Shown piece after piece: positions 27,840 to 36,320 of a stretch of DNA of 40,207 bases; the first letter of the stretch is position 1; every line of letters starts with the position of its first letter. This DNA comes from an uncultured Marinomonas sp. (GTDB taxonomy: Bacteria; Pseudomonadota; Gammaproteobacteria; Pseudomonadales; Marinomonadaceae), in the NCBI GenBank assembly GCA_947493575.1, contig CANLRQ010000007.1, positions 1 to 40,207 of the forward strand, given 5' to 3'. The position numbers and the translations under genes were made by a program. The notes under the pieces were generated by a model. It was given only the letters and a program-made list of their open reading frames with translations. It searched no databases and was not told where the DNA came from.

Positions 27840-28157
27840 ATGAGTTGGTTATATTTATTGTTAGCTGGGCTGACTGAAATAGGTTGGCCTATTGGCTTAA
27901 AAATGGCCCAATCAGGGGGATCAAAGCCCCTTGGAATCACCATTGCTATTCTTTTCATGGCAATCAGTGGGACATTACTTTGGTTGGCTCAAAAAGAAAT
28001 TCCTATGGGGACAGCCTACGCAGTGTGGACTGGCATTGGTGCATCGGGCACGTTTTTATTGGGCGTGATATTTTATGGTGATCCGACATCCTTAATGCGT
28101 TATTCGGGAGTGTTGCTCATCATTCTTGGTGTGGTGGTATTAAAATTTGCTCACTAA
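27840..28157 (+). CDS. SMR-family exporter, Gdx/SugE type
   Basis: The 105-aa product begins at ATG 27840, which has AAGGAG upstream. It has four membrane helices. The essential Glu is residue 13 (LLAGLTEIGWPIGLK), and GTAYAVWTGIGASGTF matches the SugE/Gdx signature rather than EmrE. Gdx proteins export guanidinium ion; others in the group export quaternary ammonium compounds. No guanidine riboswitch is apparent in the short leader. A LysR gene is divergent. The last 37 bases of the coding sequence and what follows are duplicated in tandem (28121-28230). Confidence 0.88.
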   Translation: MSWLYLLLAGLTEIGWPIGLKMAQSGGSKPLGITIAILFMAISGTLLWLAQKEIPMGTAYAVWTGIGASGTFLLGVIFYGDPTSLMRYSGVLLIILGVVVLKFAH

Positions 28158-28230
28158 GTCTATTTGCTTATTCATTCTTGGTGTGGTGGTATTAAAATTT
28201 GCTCACTAAGTCTATTTGCTTATTCATTCT
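28121..28230. repeat. 52-bp perfect tandem duplication across the SMR stop codon
   Basis: 28121-28172 is repeated exactly at 28173-28224, and six further bases start a third unit. The unit contains the last codons and stop codon of the SMR gene, so the second copy is untranslated 3' sequence. Perfect identity indicates a recent slippage event. Confidence 0.95.
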
Positions 28231-28257
28231 GTTAATTCTAAAGAATAAGAATAAGTT

Positions 28258-29154
28258 CTATTCATTCTTCTGAAACCAAAGAACAATCAGGTCAAATATC
28301 TTTCGTATTCTGCTATTCGTATGCAGTTCGCGATGGGTTACCAGCCATAAAGGCAAGGTAATAGGAGGCCCTAAATGCTCAAAAGCGCGCTGAAAACTTG
28401 GTTCTTTATCGCCAATACCTTGAGGGAAAAAACCAAGCCCTAAACCACTTTTCACCAACTCCCACTGAAGTCCTTGAAACGGTGTGACAATGGAAAAATT
28501 ATGTTCATTGACACACCAACCTAATGGCTTTAATCGATTGATTAATTCTCCATCTCTCTCAAAACCAATAATTTGCACATTACCAAGCTCTCCAGAGTGC
28601 GTTGGTTTACCACTTGCGGCAATGACGTTAGCGGTGCCATAAAACCAAATGGGCTCGTCAATTAATCGACGGGCAATTAAGTCCAGCTCCGTTGGCTGAA
28701 AGCTACGCAACGCAATGTCCGCATCACGCCGCTTAATATCACTCACTTTATTATCAACATAAATCGTCAGTTGAATACTGGGTTCATGTTGACGCAAAAA
28801 CGCCACAATAGACGGCATTCGAAACAAGGCGTCAATTTCACTAACCGAAATGCTAACTTCCCCATCTAGAGCTGTTTCTAGACCAGAAACAGCTAGGCTG
28901 ACTTGTTGAGCAGACGACCCCATAGGTGAGGCATAATCTAAAAGGTGTTTACCTGCTGCTGTCAAAACAAGCCCAGTACTCAGACGTTCAAATAAGGTGA
29001 CCTTTAGAGAGCGTTCAAGATTGTAGATTTGCCGACTTAAGGTGGGTTGGGTTACTCCAATGTGTTTTGCCGCTTGAGAAAAAGACCCTTCTCTGGCTGA
29101 GATCAAAAATGCTTTTAGGGCGTTCCAATCCAATTCTTCGTAAGACACAGCCAT
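28258..29154 (-). CDS. LysR-family transcriptional regulator
   Basis: The 298-aa product carries the LysR DNA-binding domain at residues 8-66 (LDWNALKAFLISAREGSFSQAAKHIGVTQPTLSRQIYNLE region). The effector domain contains EVSISVSEIDALFRMPSIVAFLRQHEP. It is divergent from an NAD(P)-binding oxidoreductase gene, 95 bp apart, with a 22-bp palindrome at 29221-29242 next to the target start. It probably controls that gene and itself. Confidence 0.9.
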   Translation of the reverse strand: MAVSYEELDWNALKAFLISAREGSFSQAAKHIGVTQPTLSRQIYNLERSLKVTLFERLSTGLVLTAAGKHLLDYASPMGSSAQQVSLAVSGLETALDGEVSISVSEIDALFRMPSIVAFLRQHEPSIQLTIYVDNKVSDIKRRDADIALRSFQPTELDLIARRLIDEPIWFYGTANVIAASGKPTHSGELGNVQIIGFERDGELINRLKPLGWCVNEHNFSIVTPFQGLQWELVKSGLGLGFFPQGIGDKEPSFQRAFEHLGPPITLPLWLVTHRELHTNSRIRKIFDLIVLWFQKNE

Positions 29155-29220
29155 ACAAATATGAATACCTCTTCTTTAAAATTACGCACTTTTATTAGTA
29201 TTACGCCTTATTTAAACTAA

Positions 29221-29242
29221 ATCCATACAAAAATTAATGGAT
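29221..29242. promoter_or_regulatory. Inverted repeat in the divergent LysR/SDR gap, candidate operator
   Basis: ATCCAT and ATGGAT arms are separated by ten AT-rich bases and end 7 bp before the SDR start codon. A LysR-type operator usually is an interrupted palindrome; its position so near the start would suit repression better than activation. Confidence 0.35.
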
Positions 29243-29249
29243 ATACACA

Positions 29250-29939
29250 GTGAACACAACCAAACACATCGCTATTCTTGGCGGTTCAGGAAAATTAGGC
29301 CGTTATATGGTGGCTGATGCTTTAACGCAAGGTTATCAAGTCACCGTTGTTTGTCGCCCACAAAGCGTAAAAAAGCTGGATCCATGGAAAGGGCAAATTG
29401 AAATTTTAGCGGCTCGAACAGACGATCGAGCCGTTCTGCAAACCTTGTTACCAAAAGTTGATGCCGTATTAACGGTACTGGCTCCATGGGGCGTAAATGG
29501 TTACGCCTCCAACACGGCACAGGCAGTGCTGGACTTCGCCCCACTCGATGCAAGATTGATTTTCTCCTGCGGTTGGCACATTACACTTGATGGACAAGAC
29601 CAATATTCAAAAGGGCTTACACTTTTTGTTGCCATATTCGGTCGGCTGGCTCGCTGGCTTCGCTTTGTTGATTTGGATGATCAGGTACGAGCAACCGACA
29701 CAATATTTGCTACTGACCGTAAATGGACTGTTGTACGGGGCAGCGATTTGGAAGAAGGAGAAAGTGAAGGCTTGCCAATTTGGTCTGAGCACGTAGGCGA
29801 TCAAAAGATTGCCCATAACCGCTTACGTCGTATCGACTTCGCTAAATTCATGGTTGCGGCAATCAAGAATGACTCTCTCATCAAAACCGCCCCTGCGATT
29901 GCAAGCTGTTGTATAGAGCCTCTCCCTAAACAAATTTAA
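29250..29939 (+). CDS. NAD(P)-binding protein, atypical SDR/NmrA-like
   Basis: The 229-aa product starts at GTG 29250 and has the dinucleotide motif GGSGKLGRYM within the first 20 residues (IAILGGSGKLGRYMVADAL). Next come VTVVCRPQSVKKL and VDAVLTVLAPWGVNG, as in NAD(P)H-binding atypical short-chain dehydrogenases. The classical YxxxK motif is not obvious, so catalysis is uncertain and a reductase or redox sensor are both possible. The divergent LysR gene probably regulates it. Its end overlaps the convergent oxygenase gene by 4 bp. Confidence 0.82.
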   Translation: MNTTKHIAILGGSGKLGRYMVADALTQGYQVTVVCRPQSVKKLDPWKGQIEILAARTDDRAVLQTLLPKVDAVLTVLAPWGVNGYASNTAQAVLDFAPLDARLIFSCGWHITLDGQDQYSKGLTLFVAIFGRLARWLRFVDLDDQVRATDTIFATDRKWTVVRGSDLEEGESEGLPIWSEHVGDQKIAHNRLRRIDFAKFMVAAIKNDSLIKTAPAIASCCIEPLPKQI

Positions 29940-30553
29940 GTCGGCATGAGGGTAAAACAAACGGTATAGCGTGTTTTACCCAACCTTGGTAACAAACACC
30001 GATGAGCCAATTCAAAAGGACTAAACAATAAAACATCACCCGCTTTTAAATCATAACCTAATGTTTCATTGGAAATGCCCAGCTCACGCATTTCAGCGGT
30101 TATATCGTCCTTACGAGCGTCCATTTCTAACGGCAATGCACCGAAGGATCTAAGAAGTCCCGTCCGATTTTGGTCAATAAGAAGGGTGTTCCCTTGGTGT
30201 TCTGCCACACTGTTGAGGTAGATAAATAACTTTAGAGATCGTTTAACTCCATGATCTAGATGCCAAGTTTTACTTATATACGACATGTCATCGAAGCGTA
30301 TTGCATCAAAAGCCGAGCTCAATACCTGATATCCATTATTAAAATAGGCATTTAGCAAGCTCACTAGAGGCTCTTGAGAAAGGTAAGGTGTGCATTCCTT
30401 GATAATAGAATCCGATACCAGCGCATCGTCTTTATCTCCTACTCTTTCTTCATAATGACGAATTAAAGTGTCGCAGAGAGTTACGGGAACCACATTAGAA
30501 ATTTGTAAAGAGAGCTCTTTTTCTAATTGAATTAATGCTTTATTAGATTTCAT
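29936..30553 (-). CDS. 2-oxoglutarate/Fe(II) oxygenase-like protein
   Basis: The 205-aa product has the facial triad: H98 and D100 in KTWHLDHGVKR and H184 in FELAHRCLLPR. R195 in KTRYTVCFTL is a likely 2-oxoglutarate contact. AGDVLLFSPFELAHR is the typical strand before the distal His. It resembles small phytanoyl-CoA dioxygenase-type enzymes that hydroxylate small molecules; the substrate is unknown. It converges on the SDR gene with a 4-bp overlap. A MITE remnant lies 42 bp upstream. Confidence 0.75.
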   Translation of the reverse strand: MKSNKALIQLEKELSLQISNVVPVTLCDTLIRHYEERVGDKDDALVSDSIIKECTPYLSQEPLVSLLNAYFNNGYQVLSSAFDAIRFDDMSYISKTWHLDHGVKRSLKLFIYLNSVAEHQGNTLLIDQNRTGLLRSFGALPLEMDARKDDITAEMRELGISNETLGYDLKAGDVLLFSPFELAHRCLLPRLGKTRYTVCFTLMPT

Positions 30554-30594
30554 ACCGCTTTGTCTCTTCGTTATCTATTCCATCTTAACAAGGT

Positions 30595-30665
30595 GAAACC
30601 TTTGCATGAAGTCATGAGCTACTATTCTCTACATGCAAAGAAAAGAGGGCTTATTCGCACCCTCC
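30595..30665. mobile_element. Hybrid MITE remnant: TTGAGACC-type left end joined to IS5-type right end
   Basis: GAAACCTTTGCATGAAGTCATGAGC at the left matches the TTGAGACC family. The right half (ACATGC, then GGGCTTATTCGCACCCTCC) matches the right end of the IS5-type copy at 38935-39196. One family probably inserted in the other before deletion. Confidence 0.6.
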
Positions 30666-30845
30666 TTGCCTTAAACCACATTTTTTATTCATTCCGGAAG
30701 TCAAAAACCGGAAAGCTTTGAGCTAATTAATAATGGCTAAATCTATTTTTTAATTTGTCGCATTTATAGAATGCCACTTGCTATAAAATTTTACCAACAA
30801 CCGATAATTTTATATTCATAGGGTAATCTAATTATTAAAAATTTA
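30666..30845. other. Intergenic AT-rich stretch upstream of gabD
   Basis: It holds a short stem TTCCGG/CCGGAA at 30692-30713 and no convincing ORF. No clear -35/-10 pair could be assigned in the AT-rich part, though the gabD promoter must be near 30830-30930. Confidence 0.4.
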
Positions 30846-30859
30846 GTTAACATGTTAAC
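30846..30859. promoter_or_regulatory. Perfect 14-bp palindrome upstream of gabD, candidate operator
   Basis: GTTAACATGTTAAC is an exact palindrome 91 bp before the gabD start. It has the symmetry of an operator for a dimeric regulator, but no regulator gene is adjacent. Confidence 0.4.
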
Positions 30860-30949
30860 CTATTTACTTTGATCGATGAACATTTGATAATAGAGATGTG
30901 ATTAGTACAAGAATAACTTACTTTATTTACCAACAAATAGGTGATACTC

Positions 30950-32392
30950 ATGTTAAAGGATATGTCCCTTCTTAAGTCTCGTTGTTTAGTCAATGGCGAG
31001 TGGGTTGAAGCAAAGGCAAAAACCACGCACCCTGTTACTAATCCAGCAACAGGTGAAACTATTATCGAGATTCCTCACCTTTCTCCTGAAGAAATCCCTG
31101 AGGTTATCGAAGCCTCTAAAATCGCACAAAAAAAGTGAGCCGCTTTACCAGCTAAAGAGCGTTCCGCTATTTTGCTCCGTTGGTTTGAGTTAATGCTTGA
31201 AAACTCTGATGACTTAGCCTTACTGATGACGTCTGAGCAAGGTAAACCGTTAGCTGAAGCGAAAGGCGAAATTGCTTATGCAGCGTCTTTTATTGAATGG
31301 TTCGCGGAAGAAGCCAAACGTATTTACGGCGACACTATTCCTGCACCACGAGCCGACCAACGACTTACGGTTATTCGTCAACCTATCGGCGTTACCGCGG
31401 CGATTACACCTTGGAATTTTCCTGCTGCCATGATCACGCGTAAAGCAGCTCCGGCTTTGGCAGCAGGTTGTTCAATGATTGTTCGACCTGCTGATTTAAC
31501 ACCTCTTACCGCCTTAGCAATCGCAGAACTTGCTCAACGTGCGGGTATTCCAGCAGGTGTATTCCAAATTGTCACAGGCTCCGCAAGCAAAATAGGTAAA
31601 GTGCTAACTGACAGTAATGTTGTAAGCAAGCTGTCTTTTACTGGTTCCACTGAAGTAGGCCGTTTATTGATGGCGCAATGTGCAGACACCATCAAAAAAG
31701 TCTCCCTTGAATTAGGCGGTAACGCTCCATTTATAGTCTTTGACGATGCTGACCTTGATAAAGCTGTTGAAGGGGCCATGACGTCTAAATACCGAAATGC
31801 GGGGCAAACTTGTGTTTGTGCAAATCGTATTTTGGTTCAACGTGGTGTTTACGATACCTTTGCTGCCAAACTGACTGAAAAAGTAAAAGCGTTAAAAGTA
31901 GGTAATGGTGTTGAACCAGACACAGACATTGGCCCTATGATCGAAGAAAAAGCCATTCTGAAAGTAGAAGAGCACATCAATGATGCTGTTAGTAAAGGAG
32001 CGACCCTGATTCAAGGAGGTGATCGTTTGGGTGGGTTACTTATCACACCAGCGATCCTAACGGGCGTAACGCCTGAAATGAATGTGGCTCAAGAAGAAAC
32101 GTTTGGTCCTCTTGCCCCTCTTTTCCCATTCGATACGGAAGAAGAAGCCATTGCTATGGCCAATGACACTATTTTTGGCCTAGCGGCGTATTTCTTTACG
32201 CGTGATCATGCTCGAATGATTCGTGTATCAGAAGCCTTAGAGTACGGCATGGTTGGTCATAATACTGGTTTGATTTCAAATGAAGTCGCACCTTTTGGCG
32301 GTGTGAAACAGTCGGGTCTTGGCCGGGAAGGTTCTAAGTATGGAATTGAAGATTATTTAGAAATGAAATATATCTGTAGTTCAATAGAATGA
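30950..32392 (+). pseudogene. gabD: Succinate-semialdehyde dehydrogenase gene interrupted by one in-frame TGA
   Basis: From ATG 30950, with AGGTGA upstream, the frame runs 480 codons to TGA 32390-32392 and aligns throughout with GabD. A single stop, TGA at 31136-31138, interrupts it after residue 62 (KIAQKK). The continuation, [19 protein letters not shown], is in the same frame, and GabD has Trp at about this position, so the change is most simply TGG to TGA. All later motifs are intact: [32 protein letters not shown], catalytic Cys in [11 protein letters not shown], and [14 protein letters not shown]. The enzyme would oxidise succinate semialdehyde to succinate in GABA catabolism. A recent nonsense mutation, read-through or a sequencing error could explain it. 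Confidence 0.9.
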
Positions 32393-32533
32393 GAGCTTTG
32401 CACTAAGTCATGAGCGATGATAAAACGAAGCAAAAACAGACGAAAAAGCGGCGTTTATGAGTTATAAATGCGCATTTTGAGTCTGTTTTTAATAAAGTAT
32501 TAGCAAGCGTCATAGTCGTGTAAAGGCCTGAGC
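32391..32533. mobile_element. MITE, TTGAGACC-type family, long 143-bp form
   Basis: It begins GAGAGCTTTGCAC, overlapping the gabD stop codon, and ends GTGTAAAGGCCTGAG. Compared with the 87-bp form it has an extra interior (CAGACGAAAAAGCGGCG and TTATGAGTTATAAATG) shared with the copy at 33888-34002. No coding sequence. Confidence 0.75.
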
Positions 32534-32683
32534 CAGTACATTTCAGAGTAATATTTCGTCATGCTTTTTACGGTAGAACTTTGCTATGAAGCTTCTACCG
32601 TAGCATTGATATTTTTCTTAGAACTAGAAAAACACCAAGATTCAGATTCGCTAGAAGTTCTGCCCTGCAAATGATAGAAAACA
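32534..32683. other. Intergenic stretch with one hairpin
   Basis: ACGGTAGAA (32570-32578) pairs with TTCTACCGT (32593-32601). No T-run follows, and no gene is seen. It may be residue from mobile DNA. Confidence 0.4.
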
Positions 32684-32757
32684 AAATAAGGCTTCTCTAT
32701 TGTTCATGGAGAAGCCTTATTTGAGGGGCTTAGTAGACTTATTCGTACCTTGCTTAA
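32684..32757. mobile_element. IS5-type MITE remnant (minus orientation)
   Basis: Read on the minus strand it starts GCAAGGTACGAATAAGTC, then TACTAAGCCCC, matching the left end of the IS5-type family. After a deletion it runs into a 14-bp perfect hairpin (AAATAAGGCTTCTC / GAGAAGCCTTATTT). It stops 5 bp from the stop codon of the MBL remnant. Confidence 0.65.
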
Positions 32758-32761
32758 GCAA

Positions 32762-32998
32762 TTACCACTTCATTTCGCCTGTATTTACCTTAGCACTCAA
32801 TACTAAATCTTCTTCACCCAATAACCCTGGATAATTGTTCTTCATTGCCTTAATAACCGAATCTGATTTGTTTGATTTAAGTTTTTCAGATGCAGATATT
32901 GCCTGTTCAAATTTGCTCAAATAATCAATAGTAAAATCGATAACTTCTGCTTTAGCTGGCATAGCTCCCAAGCCCGAATTCAAGTCCGAAGTGCGACA
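32762..32998 (-). pseudogene. 3' remnant of an MBL-fold hydrolase gene
   Basis: About 75 codons ending GEEDLVLSAKVNTGEMKW and starting near LGAMPAKAEVIDFTIDYLSKFEQA look like the C-terminal helix region of a metallo-beta-lactamase-fold hydrolase. The upstream metal-binding part is absent: a stop codon in frame lies just before, and the sequence beyond 33000 has no similarity I recognise. The family call is from C-terminal style only, so moderate to low. Confidence 0.4.
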
Positions 32999-32999
32999 C

Positions 33000-33580
33000 T
33001 ATTCACGTTGGAACAAACGGTTCTATAAATAGTATTTATGGGAGAAATAACGTTGACTGGACACTCAACACCTTCTAACCGTAGTTTGAGCGTATCTTAT
33101 TGAGCTATTTCTACCGTTTGTCGATCACGGATTTTAACAGGTCACCCAACGCTTCCTAGTTGAAGATTGAGCGCTTTCACATAATACAAACTCCTCTTAG
33201 TTTCAGTGTGAGTATGTATCTGATTGATCTCTCACTACTGATCTTCATACCATCTGACAATTAAGGCTTGAGCTGTAGCCGCCGCTTTTAGAGATAACAT
33301 GCTCGACTCTGTTGATAAACCATTGTCCGTTGATACCATCTCAAAATCCGCTTATCTGTTTAGGACCATCAGCGACTCGGTTTCTCTGCTAGATAGGCTT
33401 CTAAGCGTTGATTATTTCTTTAGACGCGTTTGGATTCGACTTGATCGTTTGAATATCTCTATAACGTACAATAACCCAACCAAGTTTAATTCAGTGACGA
33501 GTTAGTAATCGATGATTTTTAATGATTTAGCATTTATTAAAAAGAGGTAACGTAAGAAATACATTTGAAATAACAAAAAC
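33000..33580. other. Unassigned decayed region
   Basis: No convincing gene. A plus-strand frame at 33299-33505 has a Ser/Asp/Leu-rich pattern (SDSVSLLDRLLSVD) like degraded repeat-containing surface or phage structural proteins, but it has no ribosome site and is broken upstream. On the minus strand two imperfect copies of a short unit (GCTCAATCTTCAACTAGG and GCTCAAACTACGGTTAG, each followed by GTTG) suggest old tandem structure. Confidence 0.3.
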
Positions 33581-33613
33581 AAAAAAAGGGCTTACAAATA
33601 AATGTAAACCCTT
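33581..33613 (-). terminator. Rho-independent terminator after tRNA-Val
   Basis: On the minus strand AAGGGTTTACA pairs with TGTAAGCCCT and is followed by seven T's, about 20 bp beyond the tRNA 3' end. Confidence 0.85.
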
Positions 33614-33633
33614 GATTTTTAATAAGTTTAAAG

Positions 33634-33710
<77 letters not shown>

Positions 33711-33728
33711 ATAAACTTTGTGCGGGAA

Positions 33729-33756
33729 ATTATACTCATTGTTTCAGGCTTAGCAA
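33729..33756 (-). promoter_or_regulatory. Promoter of tRNA-Val
   Basis: On the minus strand TTGCTA (33751-33756) and TATAAT (33729-33734) are separated by 16 bp, and a GC-rich discriminator (CCCGC) follows, as in stringently controlled stable-RNA promoters. The mature tRNA begins 18 bp after the -10 box. Confidence 0.8.
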
Positions 33757-33887
33757 GTATTGTTTCCAGTTTTTTTAACATTTTGAATTTATTAGACTTA
33801 TTGACCTTATTTCTGGTTGTGGTTGGGTTAACAGGTCAAGTTAATCATTCTTAAAACCCGCTATCTCGAATCTAATACGACAAGGCA

Positions 33888-34002
33888 AAACAGACGAAGT
33901 AAAAACAGACGAAAAAGCGGAGTTTATGAGTTATAAATATGCATTTTGAGTCTGTTTTTAACAAAGTATTAGCAAGCGTAGTAGCTGTGAAAAGGCCTCA
34001 AG
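33888..34002. mobile_element. MITE, TTGAGACC-type family, long form lacking its left end
   Basis: It shares the interior CAGACGAAAAAGCGGAG, TTATGAGTTATAAATATG and GTATTAGCAAGCGTAGTAG with 32391-32533 and ends GAAAAGGCCTCAAG. The left terminal repeat is missing or decayed. It lies downstream of uvrB, 50 bp past its stop. Confidence 0.65.
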
Positions 34003-34051
34003 TTCTATTTAATACTATACGCTGGATAAAACAGCGTCCTAAATAAAGCAC

Positions 34052-36082
34052 TTAAAAAGCCCCAACGTCTTTCAGTTTCTTCTGTAATTGACGAATTTGA
34101 TCGCGATAACCCGCTGCCAGTTCGAATTTCAATTCTTCGGATGCCAGCACCATTTCTTTTTCTAGAGTTAATATGGCTTTTCGAACATCGGCAACATCAT
34201 CCATTGTTTCAACTTTATAGTCGGCTTCCATTTCAGCCACTTTTTTCGTTTTCTGAGTACGGCTTTTACCAGCACCGGGGTTATAAGCCCCTTCCATAAT
34301 GTCTTCAACAGATTTAGAGATACCTTTAGGGGTAACGTTGTTCTCTAAATTAAAGGCAATTTGCATTTCTCGTCGACGATTGGTTTCGTTAATTGCTCTA
34401 TCCATCGACCCCGTTATTCGATCTGCGTAAAGAATAGCACGACCATGCAGGTTCCTTGCGGCACGACCAATTGTTTGAATTAATGATCGATCTGAACGCA
34501 AGAACCCTTCTTTATCTGCGTCTAATATAGCAACTAAACTTACTTCTGGTATGTCCAAACCTTCACGTAAAAGGTTGATGCCTACCAAGACATCAAACTC
34601 TCCTAAGCGTAGATCGCGAATGATCTCAACCCGTTCAACGGTATCAATACCTGAATGCAGATAACGCACTCGAATACCATGCTCATGCAAATAATCGGTT
34701 AAATCTTCTGCCATACGCTTTGTTAGGGTTGTCACTAATATTCGTTCTTTTTTCGGCAATCTTAAGTTAATCTCAGAAAGAAGATCATCGACTTGAGTTG
34801 CAACAGGTCTTATCTCAATTTCAGGGTCAACTAACCCTGTTGGACGTGCAATTTGTTCCACAACCCAGTCTTGATGCTCAGCTTCATACTTGCCTGGAGT
34901 CGCAGAAACTAGAATGGTTTGAGGCTTCATTTTTTGCCATTCTTCAAAACGCATAGGTCGATTATCTAGAGCAGAAGGTAAGCGAAAGCCGTATTCCACT
35001 AGATTCTCTTTTCTTGAACGGTCACCTTTATACATTGCGCCTAACTGTGGCACAGTAACATGGGATTCATCGACCACTAATAAAGCATTATCAGGCAGGT
35101 AATCAAACAAAGTTGGAGGTGGAGCCCCTTCAGGACGGCCTGATAGATAGCGGGAATAGTTTTCAATACCAGAGCAATAACCTAGCTCTTGCATCATCTC
35201 AAGGTCGTATCGAGTTCGTTGTTCTAACCTTTGTAACTCAACCAATTTATCAAGTGATTTTAATTGAGTAAGCCTTTCATCAAGCTCTACTTTAATCCGC
35301 TCAACAGCTTCTAAAATAGTTTCTCTTGGCGTCACATAATGAGTCTTAGGATAGATAGTAATGCGTGGGACTTTACGCAGGGTTTTGTTCGTCAGTGGGT
35401 CTATGTAGGAAAGTTGCTCAACTTCATCATCAAATAATTCAATGCGTACAGCGGTATCTTCAGAGTCAGCAGGGAATACTTCGATAACATCACCTCTGAC
35501 CCTAAAATTACCCCGCTCAAACACCATATCATTACGTACATACTGCAACTCGGCTAAGCGACGCAGCACGTCTCTCTGATCGATACGTTCTCCGCGATCA
35601 AGGTGAAGCATCATCTTCAAGTAAGATTCAGGATCTCCCAATCCATATATGGCCGAGACAGTTGCCACGATGATAACATCTTCCCTTTCAAGTAATGCTT
35701 TGGTCGCAGATAAACGCATTTGCTCTATATGTTCATTCACCGATGCATCTTTTTCAATAAAGGTATCGGATGCTGCTACATAGGCTTCGGGCTGATAGTA
35801 ATCATAATAGGAAACAAAATATTCGACTGCATTATGTGGAAAAAACTCTTTGAACTCGCCATAGAGTTGGGCCGCTAGAGTTTTGTTATGGGCCATCACA
35901 ATAGTTGGCCGTTTTACTTTAGAAATGACATTAGCAATCGTATAGGTTTTACCAGAACCTGTTACCCCTAATAACGTCTGATGCGCCAAACCAGACTCAA
36001 CACCACTTACTAATTTTTCAATGGCAGCAGGTTGATCCCCAGCAGGAGAGTAAGAAGAGACCAGATTAAACTCGTTCGACAC
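34052..36082 (-). CDS. uvrB: Excinuclease ABC subunit B
   Basis: The 676-aa product is full-length UvrB. Walker A is GVTGSGKT near residue 39, the damage-probing beta-hairpin region is [20 protein letters not shown], the DEAD-like box is VVDESH, motif VI is QTIGRAARN, and a C-terminal UVR helix pair ([24 protein letters not shown]) binds UvrC. It verifies and holds DNA lesions in nucleotide excision repair with UvrA and UvrC. A perfect LexA box lies 61 bp upstream of the start, so it is SOS-inducible. Confidence 0.98.
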   Translation of the reverse strand: MSNEFNLVSSYSPAGDQPAAIEKLVSGVESGLAHQTLLGVTGSGKTYTIANVISKVKRPTIVMAHNKTLAAQLYGEFKEFFPHNAVEYFVSYYDYYQPEAYVAASDTFIEKDASVNEHIEQMRLSATKALLEREDVIIVATVSAIYGLGDPESYLKMMLHLDRGERIDQRDVLRRLAELQYVRNDMVFERGNFRVRGDVIEVFPADSEDTAVRIELFDDEVEQLSYIDPLTNKTLRKVPRITIYPKTHYVTPRETILEAVERIKVELDERLTQLKSLDKLVELQRLEQRTRYDLEMMQELGYCSGIENYSRYLSGRPEGAPPPTLFDYLPDNALLVVDESHVTVPQLGAMYKGDRSRKENLVEYGFRLPSALDNRPMRFEEWQKMKPQTILVSATPGKYEAEHQDWVVEQIARPTGLVDPEIEIRPVATQVDDLLSEINLRLPKKERILVTTLTKRMAEDLTDYLHEHGIRVRYLHSGIDTVERVEIIRDLRLGEFDVLVGINLLREGLDIPEVSLVAILDADKEGFLRSDRSLIQTIGRAARNLHGRAILYADRITGSMDRAINETNRRREMQIAFNLENNVTPKGISKSVEDIMEGAYNPGAGKSRTQKTKKVAEMEADYKVETMDDVADVRKAILTLEKEMVLASEELKFELAAGYRDQIRQLQKKLKDVGAF

Positions 36083-36142
36083 GACAGTTTCCTAATAATT
36101 AAATTTGACGATGAAATAAGCTTAACAAAAACTTTATCAAAA

Positions 36143-36162
36143 TACTGTCTTTTTAAACAGTA
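36143..36162. promoter_or_regulatory. LexA (SOS) box upstream of uvrB
   Basis: TACTGTCTTTTTAAACAGTA has perfect TACTGT and ACAGTA arms with an 8-base AT-rich centre, the classical gammaproteobacterial LexA consensus. It is 61 bp before uvrB; the plus-strand MBL gene starts 159 bp away on the other side and may be affected too. Confidence 0.9.
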
Positions 36163-36320
36163 AAAACCCTGCCCTTATATTCAGTAAACCTATTAGGGTT
36201 GCTTCTTACTATAGAAAAAATTTCACTCATAACTGCAATCTTAGATGCTAAAGCATTTCCTATTTATTAAAATACCATATAACATAAAGGAATATCGTTA
36301 TAACTAAATATAGGTTTATT

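Noticed and set aside
31129..31138. Programmed -1 frameshift at A-AAA-AAG before the gabD stop
   Set aside because: The heptamer is in the right phase, but the -1 frame stops within a few codons, and the rest of GabD lies in the original frame, so frameshifting gives no functional product.
31136..31138. Selenocysteine at the gabD TGA
   Set aside because: GabD has Trp, not Cys, at this position, and I see no clear SECIS-like stem right after the codon.
33060..33200. Integron attC-like sites (GTTGAGT and GTTGGGT cores)
   Set aside because: The seven-base cores match GTTRRRY, but paired inner boxes and the long imperfect stem of attC are absent, and no integrase or cassette array is nearby.
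33299..33505. A 68-aa plus-strand ORF with SDSVSLLD-type pattern
   Set aside because: It has no ribosome site, is closed by stops upstream and lies in decayed DNA; reported only as part of the unassigned region.
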